A stretch of DNA of 64,000 bases from Micromonospora sp. WMMD1082 (GCF_029626175.1 NZ_JARUBM010000002.1:186001-250000), one strand, 5' to 3'; positions 7,929 to 17,570 are shown, counted from the stretch's first letter. Translations and numbers: made by a program. Notes: a model not told the origin generated them from the sequence alone.

Positions 7929-10368
7929 CGTCACCTCGCAGGCCCTCCAGGACCTCCTCCAGCTCGTCCGGCTTGACCAGCACGTCACGCGCCTTTGAGC
8001 CTTCCGAGGGGCCGACCACGCCCCGGGTCTCCATCAGGTCCATCAGCCGGCCCGCCTTGGCGAAGCCGACCCGCAGCTTGCGCTGGAGCATCGAGGTCGA
8101 GCCGAACTGCGAGGTGACCACCAGCTCGACCGCCTGCACCAGCAGGTCCAGGTCGTCGCCGATGTCCTCGTCGATCTTCTTCTTGCTGTCCTGCGCGGGG
8201 GCCAGCACGTCCGGACGGAACTCCGGCTCGCGCTGGTCCTTGCAGAACTTGACCACGTCGTTGATCTCGCGCTCGGTGACCCAGGCGCCCTGGATCCGGA
8301 CCGGCTTCGAGGCACCCATCGGCAGAAACAGCCCGTCGCCCCGGCCCAGCAGCTTCTCCGCGCCGGGCTGGTCGAGGATGACCCGGGAGTCGGCCAGCGA
8401 GGAGGTCGCGAAGGCCAACCGGGACGGCACGTTGGCCTTGATCAGGCCGGTCACCACGTCGACCGAGGGGCGTTGGGTGGCGAGCACCAGGTGAATCCCC
8501 GCCGCGCGGGCGAGCTGGGTGATCCGGACGATCGAGTCCTCGACGTCGCGGGGGGCGACCATCATCAGGTCGGCCAGCTCGTCCACGATCACCAGCAGGT
8601 AGGGGTAGGGACGTAGTTCCCGCTCGCTGCCCGGCGGGGCCTTGATCTCGCCGGTGCGTACCTTGCGGTTGAAGTCGTCGATGTGCCGGACCCCGTTGGC
8701 CGCGAGGTCGTCGTAGCGCATGTCCATCTCGCGGACGACCCACTCCAGCGAGTCGGCCGCCTTCTTGGCGTTGGTCACGATCGGCGTGACCAGGTGCGGG
8801 ATCCCCTCGTAGCCGGTCAGCTCGACCCGCTTCGGGTCGATCAGCAGCAGCCGCACCTCGTCCGGCGTGGCCCGGGACAGGATGGACATCAGCAGAGTGT
8901 TCAGGCACGAGGACTTGCCGGCACCGGTGGCCCCCGCGATCAGGATGTGCGGCATCTTCGCGAGGTTGGCCACCACGTAGCCGCCCTCGATGTCCTTGCC
9001 GAGGGCGACGACCATCGGGTGGTGGTCGCTGGTGGCGGCGCGGGAACGCAGCACGTCGCCGAGCGCCACGTTCTCCGGGTCGGTGTTCGGGATCTCCACA
9101 CCCACCGCGCTCTTGCCCGGGATCGGGCTGAGGATGCGTACGTCCGGCGACTTGACCGCGTACGCGATGTTGCGGGACAGCTGGGTGATCCGCTCGACCT
9201 TGACCCCGTGCCCCAACTCGACCTCGTAGCGGGTCACCGTCGGGCCACGGGTGAAGCCGGTCACCGCCGCGTCGACGTCGAACTGGTCGAAGACGCCGGT
9301 GAGCGCGGCGATCACCTCGTCGTTGGCCTTGCTGCGGCTCTTCGGCGCGGCCCCGCTGCCGAGCATGTTCGCCGGCGGCAGCGTGTAGTCGCCGGCCAGC
9401 CCGGTCAGCGCGAGCTGCTCGGCCCGGGTCGGCGCGGGCGAGTGTTCCGGCGGCTCGGCCGGCCGGCGGCTGGCCGGCACCCGGGACGGCGCCTTGCGGG
9501 GCAGGACCATGGTCTCCTGCAGGTCCACGTCGCCCAGGTCGTCGAACTCGTCGGGATCGACCGGCGGCGCCGCCCGCTTCGCCGGGCGCCGCCGGGCCGG
9601 CGCCGTGGGCTCCTCCTCCGTCTCCGGCTCGGTCTGCCCGATCACGCTTCCAGCGAGCAGGCCGAGCCGCTCGGGGATCTTGTTGATCGGGGTCGCGGTG
9701 ACCACCAGCAGCCCGAACACCAGCAGCAGGATCAGCAGCGGCACCGCCACCCAGGCGGTCACCGCGCGCTCCAGCACGCTGCCCACGCCCGCACCGACCA
9801 GGCCACCGGCGAAGTCCCGCTCGCCCGGGCCGGCCGGCTGCTGGCCGATGTGCAGCAGCGCGGCGGTGGCCACCAGCATGGAACCCCAGCCGACCAGCCC
9901 TCGGCCCCGGTGGTCGGGGTCGCCGGGCTGGCGCATCAGCCGCCAGGCGCCGATGCCGAGCAGCACCGGCACCACGATGGAGATCGCGCCGAGAAAGAGC
10001 CGGACCGTGTCGGCCAGCCGGGCGCCGACCGGACCGGCCGCCGAGAACCAGATCGCGCCCGCGCCGAGCAGCGAAAGCCCGATCAGCAGCAGACCGGCTC
10101 CGTCGCGGCGGTGCTCCGGGTCGAGGTCGCGGGCCGAGGCGGCCTGCCGGCCGACGGCGCGCACCGCCCATCCGGTGCCGTGGGCCAGGCCCATCCACAG
10201 TGCCTGGAGCGCCCGCCCGACGTACGCGGCGGGGCCCGGCCCTCGGGCAGAGGTGCGGCGCCGGGCCGGCGCGCGGGTCTTCTTGGCCGGCTGGCGGGCA
10301 CGACTGTTCGTGCCGCCACGCGGCGACGCGCCGCGCCGCCGACTCGCCTGAGGGGTACGGCCCGCCAT
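7921..10368 (-). CDS. ftsK: DNA translocase FtsK/SpoIIIE
   Basis: An 815-residue septal DNA pump that moves chromosome ends during division or sporulation septation. Order: a basic Arg/Ala-rich leader (about 1-55), four transmembrane helices (about 100-270), an acidic/proline linker, the alpha/beta RecA-like motor with Walker A GATGAGKSS at about residue 478 and Walker B LLVIVDELADLMM, and a C-terminal gamma winged helix (about 750-815, SQFGSTSMLQRKLRVGFAKA) that reads KOPS-type sites. The start at 10368 (MAGRTPQASRRR) is preferred to 10470. It overlaps the downstream VOC gene and diverges from the YbjN gene at 10482. Its place between rnj and rimO/pgsA is conserved in actinobacteria. Confidence 0.97.
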   Translation of the reverse strand: MAGRTPQASRRRGASPRGGTNSRARQPAKKTRAPARRRTSARGPGPAAYVGRALQALWMGLAHGTGWAVRAVGRQAASARDLDPEHRRDGAGLLLIGLSLLGAGAIWFSAAGPVGARLADTVRLFLGAISIVVPVLLGIGAWRLMRQPGDPDHRGRGLVGWGSMLVATAALLHIGQQPAGPGERDFAGGLVGAGVGSVLERAVTAWVAVPLLILLLVFGLLVVTATPINKIPERLGLLAGSVIGQTEPETEEEPTAPARRRPAKRAAPPVDPDEFDDLGDVDLQETMVLPRKAPSRVPASRRPAEPPEHSPAPTRAEQLALTGLAGDYTLPPANMLGSGAAPKSRSKANDEVIAALTGVFDQFDVDAAVTGFTRGPTVTRYEVELGHGVKVERITQLSRNIAYAVKSPDVRILSPIPGKSAVGVEIPNTDPENVALGDVLRSRAATSDHHPMVVALGKDIEGGYVVANLAKMPHILIAGATGAGKSSCLNTLLMSILSRATPDEVRLLLIDPKRVELTGYEGIPHLVTPIVTNAKKAADSLEWVVREMDMRYDDLAANGVRHIDDFNRKVRTGEIKAPPGSERELRPYPYLLVIVDELADLMMVAPRDVEDSIVRITQLARAAGIHLVLATQRPSVDVVTGLIKANVPSRLAFATSSLADSRVILDQPGAEKLLGRGDGLFLPMGASKPVRIQGAWVTEREINDVVKFCKDQREPEFRPDVLAPAQDSKKKIDEDIGDDLDLLVQAVELVVTSQFGSTSMLQRKLRVGFAKAGRLMDLMETRGVVGPSEGSKARDVLVKPDELEEVLEGLRGDDG

Positions 10369-10481
10369 AGCATCACCGTAACGGCGGGCCGGGCGATAAG
10401 CCGGTCTTCCTGGTCTCTCCGCGTGTCGCAGCGCGGTCCCCGCCGCCTGCCGTGATATTCGCCTGGGCAAGGGAGTGTCCG

Positions 10482-10961
10482 ATGCGGTCGCCGGAGTTCG
10501 AGGGCCATGCCGACGATCCGTTGGCCGGGCACCCGGCGACGCTGCGGCCGCTGACCCACGACCTCGTCGCCGCGGTGCTGACCAACCGGGGCCACCCGGT
10601 GACCACCGACGCCGCGGGCGGGCTGGTCGGCCGGTGGGCGCAGAGCCACATCTGGTTCCTGCGCGCCGGCGACGCCGGGGAGATGCTCCAGGTCCGCGCC
10701 GTCGCCGCCCGCGCCTTCGGGGTCGAGGACGTGCCGTGGCTGCACGACTTCTGCAACACGTGGAACCGGGACCGGTTCTGGCCGAAGGCGTTCGTCCACG
10801 TCGACGACACCGGCCACGCGCGGGTCTGCGGCGAGGTCATCACCGACCTGGAACGGGGTGTGACACCGCACCAGCTCGACCGGCTGCTCGACCGGGGCAT
10901 CGCGGCCGGCTGCCGGCTCGCCGCCGAGGTGGACCGGCTCGCGGGGACGGCACGCCCGTGA
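10482..10961 (+). CDS. YbjN domain protein
   Basis: A 159-residue protein of the YbjN family (a fold related to type III secretion chaperones). Landmarks are LVAAVLTNRGHPVTTD, SHIWFLRAGDAGEMLQVRA and the block CNTWNRDRFWPKAFV, which recurs in the next gene. The ATG at 10482 has GGGAG eight bases upstream. The stop codon overlaps the start of the next gene (GTGA), so the two are translated together. YbjN proteins are widespread in actinobacteria, often near division or cell-wall genes, but their biochemical role is unknown; here the pair diverges from ftsK. Confidence 0.85.
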   Translation: MRSPEFEGHADDPLAGHPATLRPLTHDLVAAVLTNRGHPVTTDAAGGLVGRWAQSHIWFLRAGDAGEMLQVRAVAARAFGVEDVPWLHDFCNTWNRDRFWPKAFVHVDDTGHARVCGEVITDLERGVTPHQLDRLLDRGIAAGCRLAAEVDRLAGTARP

Positions 10962-12595
10962 CCGGGCCGGCAGCCGACGGGGTACGACCCGCCGACGCGC
11001 TCGCCGACGCCCGGGACATGCCCGACGGCGAGGCGCGCGTCGCCGAACTGGAACGGGTCGCCGCCCTCGCCGAGGCGACCGGTGATCGCCGGACCGCGCT
11101 GGACGCGTGGTCCGAGTTGGTCGAGACGCACCTGCGCGACGGCGAACGGTGGCGGCTCGTCGAGCCGGTCCGGCGCTGTCTCGACGCGGCCGGGGCCGAC
11201 GACGAGACGCTGCGCCGCTACCGGCGGTACGCCGTCGAGGCGCTGCTCGGCACCCCGCGCATCGGCCTGGACCAGGCGCGGAGCGTGCTGGACGGGCTCA
11301 CCGAGCAGGCCGACGCCTCGGCGCTCCTGGCCCAGCTGCGCTGCCGGATCGCCGATCAGGCGGGCGACGAACCCGCCGCCCGGCGCTGGCTGGGGCAGTG
11401 GCGGTCCAGCCCACCCGACCCCGCCGCCGGGTGCCCCGACTGCCTGCCCGTACGCCAGGCCGAGCTGCTCGCCGGCTGGGGCGACTGGGCGGCGGCGCTC
11501 GACGCCCTCGCACCCGTGCTCGATGGCCCGGCCCGCTGCACCGCCCAGCCCGAGGCCGCCCTGACCGCGGCGCTGCTGCCCTGGCTGCGGGCGGGCGAGG
11601 CGGAGCGGGCGGCACGGGCACACGTACGGGCGTACCGCCGACACCGGGTGGAGCCGGACGGGTTCGCTCACCTCGCCACGCACCTGCGCTTCTGCGTGCT
11701 GGGCGGGCATCTCGATCGCGGGCTGGAGATCCTCGTCGAACAGCTGCCCCGGCTGGACCGGCCGCACGAGGATCTGTCCGTGATGGAGTTCGCGGCGGCG
11801 GGAGCGCTGGTCTGCACGCTGGCGGCCGGCACGGCGGGCACGACCGGCGACGCGGCGGGCACGGCAGACGGCACGGCGGGCACGACCGGCGGCACGGCGG
11901 GTGATCGGACGGTGCGCCGGCCGGCCTACCGGGGGCGGCCGGCGGCCGAGGTCACGGTCGGGCAGCTCGGCGGCGAACTGCTCGCCGTCGCCACCGGGCT
12001 GGCCGGCAGCTTCGACGCCCGCAACGGCACCGGGCACCAGTCCGGCCGGATGGCCGCCTGGCTGGCCGAGCGCCCGCTGGCCCCGCCGGTGCCGCTGCCC
12101 GGCGACGAGAAGCCGGACGGTGACGACGAACCGGACGGTGACGACGAGCCGGAGCCGGACGACGGGACCGCCGGCGCGGCCGTGGACGAGGTCGGCGCGC
12201 TGACCGTGGCGATGATCACGGACGCGCTGGACGGGCGGGGCGACGGGTACATCGTCGACGGCGCGGGCACGGTGCTGGGGCGCTGGGGCGATGCGGTGAT
12301 CCAGTTCCGGCGGGCCGGTGACCGCCACGACATCCTGCACGCGCGGGTGGTGGCCGGGCGCCGGCTGCCGGCGGCCCGGCGCGCCGAGGCGTACGCGTTC
12401 TGCAACGGGTGGAACCGCGACCGGCTGCTGCCCACGGCGTACGTGCAGGATCCGGGCGACGGCGAGTTGGTGCTGGCCGGCGAGGTGACCACCGACCTGG
12501 CGTACGGGGTGGCGCCGGCACAGGTGACGGTGCTGGTCGAGGCGGCGGTCCGCACCGGTCTCGCGTACGCGGAGGCGGTCGCCGCGCTGCCCTGA
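10958..12595 (+). CDS. Helical-repeat protein with C-terminal YbjN domain
   Basis: A 545-residue protein. Residues about 1-300 are alpha-helical, alanine/arginine-rich and tetratricopeptide-like (for example RVAELERVAALAEATGDRRTAL style helices, repeated WGDWAAALDAL). A low-complexity Gly/Thr/Ala stretch follows at about residues 290-310, then an acidic linker (DGDDEPDGDDEPEPDDG), then a C-terminal YbjN domain of about 140 residues containing CNGWNRDRLLPTAYV, parallel to CNTWNRDRFWPKAFV in the preceding protein. The GTG start at 10958 overlaps the upstream stop codon. An internal 22-bp repeat (11828-11849 and 11870-11891) encodes the low-complexity part. No function is known; a chaperone- or scaffold-like partner of the upstream YbjN protein is an inference. 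Confidence 0.8.
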   Translation: MTGPAADGVRPADALADARDMPDGEARVAELERVAALAEATGDRRTALDAWSELVETHLRDGERWRLVEPVRRCLDAAGADDETLRRYRRYAVEALLGTPRIGLDQARSVLDGLTEQADASALLAQLRCRIADQAGDEPAARRWLGQWRSSPPDPAAGCPDCLPVRQAELLAGWGDWAAALDALAPVLDGPARCTAQPEAALTAALLPWLRAGEAERAARAHVRAYRRHRVEPDGFAHLATHLRFCVLGGHLDRGLEILVEQLPRLDRPHEDLSVMEFAAAGALVCTLAAGTAGTTGDAAGTADGTAGTTGGTAGDRTVRRPAYRGRPAAEVTVGQLGGELLAVATGLAGSFDARNGTGHQSGRMAAWLAERPLAPPVPLPGDEKPDGDDEPDGDDEPEPDDGTAGAAVDEVGALTVAMITDALDGRGDGYIVDGAGTVLGRWGDAVIQFRRAGDRHDILHARVVAGRRLPAARRAEAYAFCNGWNRDRLLPTAYVQDPGDGELVLAGEVTTDLAYGVAPAQVTVLVEAAVRTGLAYAEAVAALP

Positions 12596-12609
12596 CGTAC
12601 CCCCCACGG

Positions 12610-12641
12610 TCCCGGCCGGACGCCCAACGGCCCGGCCGGGA
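12610..12641. terminator. Bidirectional hairpin between convergent genes
   Basis: TCCCGGCCGG and CCGGCCGGGA form a perfect 10-bp stem around a 12-base loop. It lies 14 bases after the YbjN-repeat gene and 8 bases after the stop of the opposing protease gene, so it can end transcription from both sides. Confidence 0.6.
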
Positions 12642-12649
12642 ATCGCGGA

Positions 12650-13846
12650 TCAGCGCCGGTTGCCCAGGGTGCCGACGTTCTGGGTGGTGATCAGGGTCAG
12701 GTTGTTGCGTCGCAGGATCTCGTTGACCGGCTGGTAGAACGTGGTGCCACCGCGGACGCAGTCGCCCGAACCGCCGGAGGTCACGCCCTGCGCCTGGTTA
12801 CGGGAGATCCACGAGCCGCCGGAGTCACCGGGCTCGGCGCAGACGTTGGTCCGCACCAGTCCGCCGACCAGCCCTTCCGGGTAGCGGACGGTGACGTTGC
12901 GGGCCTGGACCGTGCCGCAGCGGACGCCGGTGGTGGAGCCGGAGCGGCAGATCGACGAGCCGACGGGCACCTCCTGCGAGCCGGCGACCCGGGCCACACC
13001 GCCCTGGAAGTCGGTCACCTCCGGCAGCACCCTGGTGTTGTTGTTGACCCGTACGAAGGCCCAGTCGTCACCGGGGAAGGACGAGGCCCGGAAGACGCCC
13101 TGCGCCAACCGGTCGGCGCCCGTGGTGCGGTCGCCGACCCGCCCGCAGTGGCCCGCCGTGACGAAGCCGCCGACCACCGCGAAGCCGACCGAGCACCGGC
13201 TGTTGCCGATGAAGAACGGCTCGCCGCCGCGCACGTCGGCGAAGAGCTGCGGCCGCTCCTCGGTGGCCATCCGGACCGCCTGCCGGGAAACTCCGGCGCG
13301 GTCCACGAAGCGCCAGCCGGCCGCCTCCGCGCCCGGCTCGGCGAGCACCACGACGGTGTTCGAGGACACGTCGACGTACCAGCCGGAGACCTGCTGGGCG
13401 CGCGCGGCGGTGCGGTCCATCCGGGTCTTGAGGGCGTCGAGCTGGCCGACCCCGCGCTCGACCACCTTCGGCACCGCGCCGGCGGCCCGGACCCGCTGCG
13501 CCTGCGCCTGGTTGGCGACCGCCACGTTGAGTTCGCCGCCGTCGGCGCTGAGCCAGCTACCGCCGTAGGCCGCGCCGAGTTCCGACCGCAGCTGCTCGAC
13601 AACTCCGGACGCCCAGCGTTCGGTCTTGAGTCGTGCGGCCACCTGTGACTCGTCCAGCCCCAGGTCCCGGCGCATCGCCTCGACCACTTCCCGGTCCGCG
13701 CCCTCCACCGCCTCGCTGGTCGGCGCGCCGGACGGCGTGCCCGTCGGCGCGCCACCGTCACCGGCGAACGACGGCAGGGCCACCGCCGCCGCCGCGCCCA
13801 ACGCCGCCACCACGACACCGATGGCTGTCAATCGTCTGCGGTCCAT
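12650..13846 (-). CDS. Secreted alpha-lytic-type serine protease with prodomain
   Basis: A 398-residue chymotrypsin-fold (S1E, alpha-lytic/streptogrisin-like) protease. A signal peptide (MDRRRL followed by a hydrophobic segment to about residue 28) is followed by a prodomain (about 45-200) that would act as folding chaperone, and a mature domain of about 190 residues beginning near ADVRGGEPFFIG. The catalytic triad is His233 (FVTAGHCG), Asp261 (FPGDDWAFV) and Ser342 (EPGDSGGSW). Six cysteines (218/234, 300/310, 336/363) fit three disulfides. The ATG at 13846 follows GGAGGAG; the longer frame to 13903 is unnecessary. Converging with the YbjN gene and followed upstream by the rnj terminator, it looks like an independent unit. 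Confidence 0.93.
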   Translation of the reverse strand: MDRRRLTAIGVVVAALGAAAAVALPSFAGDGGAPTGTPSGAPTSEAVEGADREVVEAMRRDLGLDESQVAARLKTERWASGVVEQLRSELGAAYGGSWLSADGGELNVAVANQAQAQRVRAAGAVPKVVERGVGQLDALKTRMDRTAARAQQVSGWYVDVSSNTVVVLAEPGAEAAGWRFVDRAGVSRQAVRMATEERPQLFADVRGGEPFFIGNSRCSVGFAVVGGFVTAGHCGRVGDRTTGADRLAQGVFRASSFPGDDWAFVRVNNNTRVLPEVTDFQGGVARVAGSQEVPVGSSICRSGSTTGVRCGTVQARNVTVRYPEGLVGGLVRTNVCAEPGDSGGSWISRNQAQGVTSGGSGDCVRGGTTFYQPVNEILRRNNLTLITTQNVGTLGNRR

Positions 13847-13951
13847 CCGCCATGCTCCTCCCGGCCGGCGTGGGGTACGCCTGCCGGGTCGGAGTACGGG
13901 CACGAGGGCCGAACGGTTGAATCAGAGCGCCGACAAATCGATCTGCTGACG

Positions 13952-13990
13952 CCGATGGACCGCCGGACGACGGGTCCGGCGGTCCATCGG
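13952..13990 (-). terminator. Terminator of the rnj transcript
   Basis: CCGATGGACCGCCGGAC (13952-13968) pairs perfectly with GTCCGGCGGTCCATCGG (13974-13990), a 17-bp stem with a 5-base loop, 14 bases beyond the rnj stop codon on the minus strand. Confidence 0.8.
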
Positions 13991-14004
13991 GCGTCGGGTG
14001 ACGC

Positions 14005-15696
14005 TCAGACCTCGACGACGGTGGGGACGATCATCGGACGGCGACGGTAGGCGTCGTTGACCCAGCGCCCCACGGTGCGCCGGACGATCTGCTGCAGCTG
14101 GTGCGGGTCGGTGATCCCGTCCGCGGCCGCTCGGTTGAGCGCCTCGGTGACCAGCGGGATCACCGCGTTGAACGCCCCCTGGTCCTCCGAGAAGCCCTTG
14201 GCCGACACGGTCGGGCCGGCGACCACCTTGCCGGTGACCGAGTCCACCACGACGGTCGCGGCGATGAACCCACCGTCACCGAGGATGCGCCGCTCGGTGA
14301 GCAACGACTCGCTGACGTCACCGACGGCCAGGCCGTCGACGTAGACGTACCGGCTCTTGACGTGGCCGACCAGGCTGGCCCGCCCCTCCACCAGGTCGAC
14401 CACGTCGCCGTCCTCGCAGAGCACCACCCGGTCCGCCGCCACACCGGACTCGATGCCCAGCCGGGCGTGCGCGCGCAGGTGCCGCCACTCGCCGTGCACC
14501 GGCATCAGGTTGCTGGGCCGGACCACGTTGAGCAGGTAGAGCAGTTCCCCGGCCGGCGCGTGGCCGGAGACGTGCACCTTCGCCACGTCCTTGTGCACCA
14601 CCAGGGCGCCGGCCCGGGCCAGCCGGTTGATCACCCGGTAGACGGAGGTCTCATTCCCCGGCACCAGCGACGAGGCGAGCACCACGGTGTCGCCGGGGGC
14701 GATGGTGATGTGCCGGTGGTCGCCACTGGCCATCCGGCCCAGGGCGCTCATCGGCTCCCCCTGCGACCCGGTGGACATCAGCACGATCTGCTCCGGCGGC
14801 ATCGAGGTCGCCTCGTCCAGGCCGACGACCAGGCCGGCCGGGATGTTCAGCAGGCCCAGGTCCCGCGCGATGCCCATGTTGCGGACCATGGACCGGCCGA
14901 TCAACGCGACCTTGCGGCCGTGCTCGATCGCCGAGTCGAAGACCTGCTGCACCCGATGCACGTGCGAGGCGAACGAGGCGACGATGATCCGGCCCCGCGC
15001 CTTCGCGAAGATCGAGTCGAGCACCGGGCCGATCTCCCGCTCGGGGGTGACGAAGCCCGGGATCTCCGCGTTCGTGGAGTCCGACAGCAGCAGGTCCACG
15101 CCCTCGGCGCCGAGCCGGGCGAACCCGGCCAGGTCGGTGATCCGGCCGTCCAGCGGGAGCTGGTCCATCTTGAAGTCGCCGGTGTGCAGCACCAGCCCGG
15201 CCGGGGTGCGGATGGCCACCGCGAGCGCGTCCGGGATCGAGTGGTTCACGGCGAAGAACTCGCACTCGAACGGTCCGAGCCGCTCCCGGCCGCCCTCCCG
15301 CACGGTCAGCGTGTACGGCTGGATCCGCCGCTCGGCCAGCTTCGCCTCGACCAGCGCGAGGGTGAACTGCGAACCGACCAGCGGGATGTCGGGCTTGTGC
15401 GCCAGCAGGTAGGGCACCGCGCCGATGTGGTCCTCGTGGCCGTGCGTCAGCACGATCGCCTGGATGTCGTCGAGCCGGTCGAGGATGGGACCGAAGTCCG
15501 GCAGGATCAGGTCGACACCGGGCTGTTCGACGTCGGGGAAGAGCACACCGCAGTCGACGACCAGCAGCCTGCCGTCGTACTCGAAGACGGTCATGTTCCG
15601 GCCGATGGCGCCGAGCCCGCCGAGCGGTATTATCCGCAGTCCGCCCTCCGGCAGCGGCGGTGGAAGTTGGGCCTCCTCGTTGTGCGCCTCGGTCAC
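14005..15696 (-). CDS. rnj: Ribonuclease J
   Basis: A 563-residue metallo-beta-lactamase/beta-CASP ribonuclease with combined endonuclease and 5'-3' exonuclease activity in mRNA decay and rRNA processing. The zinc motif is LTHGHEDHIG (His85, His87, Asp89, His90), the later ligands lie in VLHTGDFKMDQ and the beta-CASP His motif in KVHVSGHAPAGELLYLL, and a C-terminal dimerisation domain is present. The GTG at 15696 has GAGGTGAACGC upstream. It follows dapA by 52 bp on the same strand, as in M. tuberculosis (Rv2753c-Rv2752c) and Streptomyces, so dapA-rnj co-transcription is likely. Confidence 0.96.
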   Translation of the reverse strand: MTEAHNEEAQLPPPLPEGGLRIIPLGGLGAIGRNMTVFEYDGRLLVVDCGVLFPDVEQPGVDLILPDFGPILDRLDDIQAIVLTHGHEDHIGAVPYLLAHKPDIPLVGSQFTLALVEAKLAERRIQPYTLTVREGGRERLGPFECEFFAVNHSIPDALAVAIRTPAGLVLHTGDFKMDQLPLDGRITDLAGFARLGAEGVDLLLSDSTNAEIPGFVTPEREIGPVLDSIFAKARGRIIVASFASHVHRVQQVFDSAIEHGRKVALIGRSMVRNMGIARDLGLLNIPAGLVVGLDEATSMPPEQIVLMSTGSQGEPMSALGRMASGDHRHITIAPGDTVVLASSLVPGNETSVYRVINRLARAGALVVHKDVAKVHVSGHAPAGELLYLLNVVRPSNLMPVHGEWRHLRAHARLGIESGVAADRVVLCEDGDVVDLVEGRASLVGHVKSRYVYVDGLAVGDVSESLLTERRILGDGGFIAATVVVDSVTGKVVAGPTVSAKGFSEDQGAFNAVIPLVTEALNRAAADGITDPHQLQQIVRRTVGRWVNDAYRRRPMIVPTVVEV

Positions 15697-15748
15697 GCGT
15701 TCACCTCATTCTGCGACGCCGTCACCCGGCGTCCGTCGTGTCGTTTGA

Positions 15749-16675
15749 TCATTCGGGGAGGGGCAGGCCCGCCGCCGCGCAGTCGGCGCGCAGCTGGGCG
15801 ACCTGGCCGTCGGTGGCGTCCACCAGCGGCGGCCGGACCGGACCGGCCGGCAGCCCCTGTGCGGCCAGGCCCGCCTTGACCAGGATGGTGCCCTGGGTGC
15901 GGAAGATCCCCGTGTACAGCGGCAGCAACCGGCGGTGCACTGCCAGCGCCGTCGCCGTGTCTCCCGCGTCGTACGCCTCGATCATCCGCTTGGTCGCGGC
16001 GCCGGTGAAGTGGGTCGACGTGCCGACCACGCCGACGCAGCCGACGGCCAGCGCGGGCAGGGTGAGCGCGTCCTCGCCGCTGTAGTACGCCAACTCGGTG
16101 CGGCTGGTCACCCAGCTGGTCGCCGTCAGGTCACCCTTGGCGTCCTTCACTGCGACGATCCGGCCGTGCTCGGCGAGCTGGACCAGGGTCTCGGTCTCGA
16201 TCGGCACGCCGGAGCGGTGCGGGATGTCGTAGAGCATCACCGGCAGCCCGGTCGCGTCGGCCACCGTGGTGAAGTGTCGCAGCAGCCCGGCCTGCGGCGG
16301 CTTGTTGTAGTACGGGGTGACCACCAGCAGCCCGTGCGCACCGGCCTTCTCCGCGGAGGCGGCCAGCTCGACGGTGTGCCGGGTGTCGTTGGTGCCGACG
16401 CCGGCCACCACCCGGGCCCGGTCGCCGACGGCCTCCACCACGGCCCGGATCAGGCGTTCCTTCTCGGCGTCGGTGGTGGTCGGCGACTCACCGGTGGTGC
16501 CGTTGACCACCAGCGCGTCGTTGCCCTGCTCGGTGACCAGGTGATCCGCGAGCCGCGCCGCGCCGTCGAGGTCGAGCGCGCCGTCGGCGGTGAACGGGGT
16601 CACCATGGCCGTGAGCACCCGGCCGAACGGGCGCGAGGCCGCCCGGACCGGGGCGTCAAGGTGGTCGTGCGTCAT
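15749..16675 (-). CDS. dapA: 4-hydroxy-tetrahydrodipicolinate synthase
   Basis: A 308-residue TIM-barrel enzyme that condenses pyruvate with aspartate semialdehyde, the first committed step of lysine and diaminopimelate synthesis for the cell wall. The pyruvate-binding motif NGTTGES is at residues 58-64, the catalytic tyrosine lies in PYYNKPPQ (about 122), and the Schiff-base lysine is Lys177 in IVAVKDAKGD. Length and start are typical. It sits between thyX and rnj, all on the minus strand; dapB of the same pathway is 5 kb away at 21879. Confidence 0.96.
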   Translation of the reverse strand: MTHDHLDAPVRAASRPFGRVLTAMVTPFTADGALDLDGAARLADHLVTEQGNDALVVNGTTGESPTTTDAEKERLIRAVVEAVGDRARVVAGVGTNDTRHTVELAASAEKAGAHGLLVVTPYYNKPPQAGLLRHFTTVADATGLPVMLYDIPHRSGVPIETETLVQLAEHGRIVAVKDAKGDLTATSWVTSRTELAYYSGEDALTLPALAVGCVGVVGTSTHFTGAATKRMIEAYDAGDTATALAVHRRLLPLYTGIFRTQGTILVKAGLAAQGLPAGPVRPPLVDATDGQVAQLRADCAAAGLPLPE

Positions 16676-16722
16676 GGTGACAACCTATCGGACGGCCGGC
16701 GGCCGGCCACCGGGGAAGGGCC

Positions 16723-17475
16723 TCACGACCCCTGGGCGTGCGGGCTGTTCGCCACCTCCGTGCCGTCGGGCAGGGTCGAGATGGTGAAGTCGGCGAAGAC
16801 GTTCGGCGCGGCCCGCTGCAACTGCCGCAGACATTCCACCGCCAGCTCGCGGATCTCCACGTCGGCGTGCTCGGTGGCGCGCATCCCGATGAAGTGCCGC
16901 CAGGCCCGGTAGTTGCCGGTGACCACGATGCGGGTCTCGGTGGCGTTCGGCAGCACCGCCCGGGCCGCCTGCCGGGCCTGCTTGCGCCGCAGCGTCGGGT
17001 TCGCCACGTCGGCGAAGCGCCGTTCCAGCCCCTCCAGCAGGTCGTTGTAGGCGCGTACGCTCGCCTCGGCGGCCTCGACGAACCGCTTGTGCAGCTCCGG
17101 GTCCTCGGCGATCACCGTCGGCTCGACCATCGCCGCGTCCCGCTCCGGCACGTACCGCTGGGACAGCTGCGAGTACGAGAAGTGCCGGTGCCGGATCAGC
17201 TCGTGGGTGAACGAACGGGACACCCCGGTGAAGTAGAAGCTCACCGAGCCGTGCTCCAGCACGCTCAGGTGGCCCACCTCCAGGATGTGGGCCAGGTAGC
17301 CGGCGTTCGTGGCGGTGGCCGGGTTCGGCTTCTTCCAGCTCTGGTAGCAGGCCCGCCCGGCGAACTCCGCGAGCGCCTGCCCCCCGTCGGCGTCGGTCGA
17401 CCAGGGCACGTCCTCCGGCGGGTCGAAGTGGGTCCACGCGATCAATCTGACCTGGGGCTGCACCATCTCCGGCAT
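16723..17475 (-). CDS. thyX: Flavin-dependent thymidylate synthase
   Basis: A 250-residue ThyX that makes dTMP from dUMP using FAD, NADPH and methylenetetrahydrofolate. The ThyX motif RHRxxSxxxxSQRY is complete at residues 95-108 ([14 protein letters not shown]). Other family blocks are [20 protein letters not shown] and [20 protein letters not shown]. It lies 47 bp upstream of dapA on the same strand, the arrangement of Rv2754c-Rv2753c. Two possible starts (17475 and ATG three codons on) differ little. Confidence 0.97.
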   Translation of the reverse strand: MPEMVQPQVRLIAWTHFDPPEDVPWSTDADGGQALAEFAGRACYQSWKKPNPATATNAGYLAHILEVGHLSVLEHGSVSFYFTGVSRSFTHELIRHRHFSYSQLSQRYVPERDAAMVEPTVIAEDPELHKRFVEAAEASVRAYNDLLEGLERRFADVANPTLRRKQARQAARAVLPNATETRIVVTGNYRAWRHFIGMRATEHADVEIRELAVECLRQLQRAAPNVFADFTISTLPDGTEVANSPHAQGS

Positions 17476-17570
17476 GCCTGGGACTGTAGTGGGACCACCC
17501 TCGCCCGCCCAAGCCAGGCTCGCTCCCTGCCGCCTCGGTCACCGCTCGCGGCGCCGGAGCGGGGGCGCCG

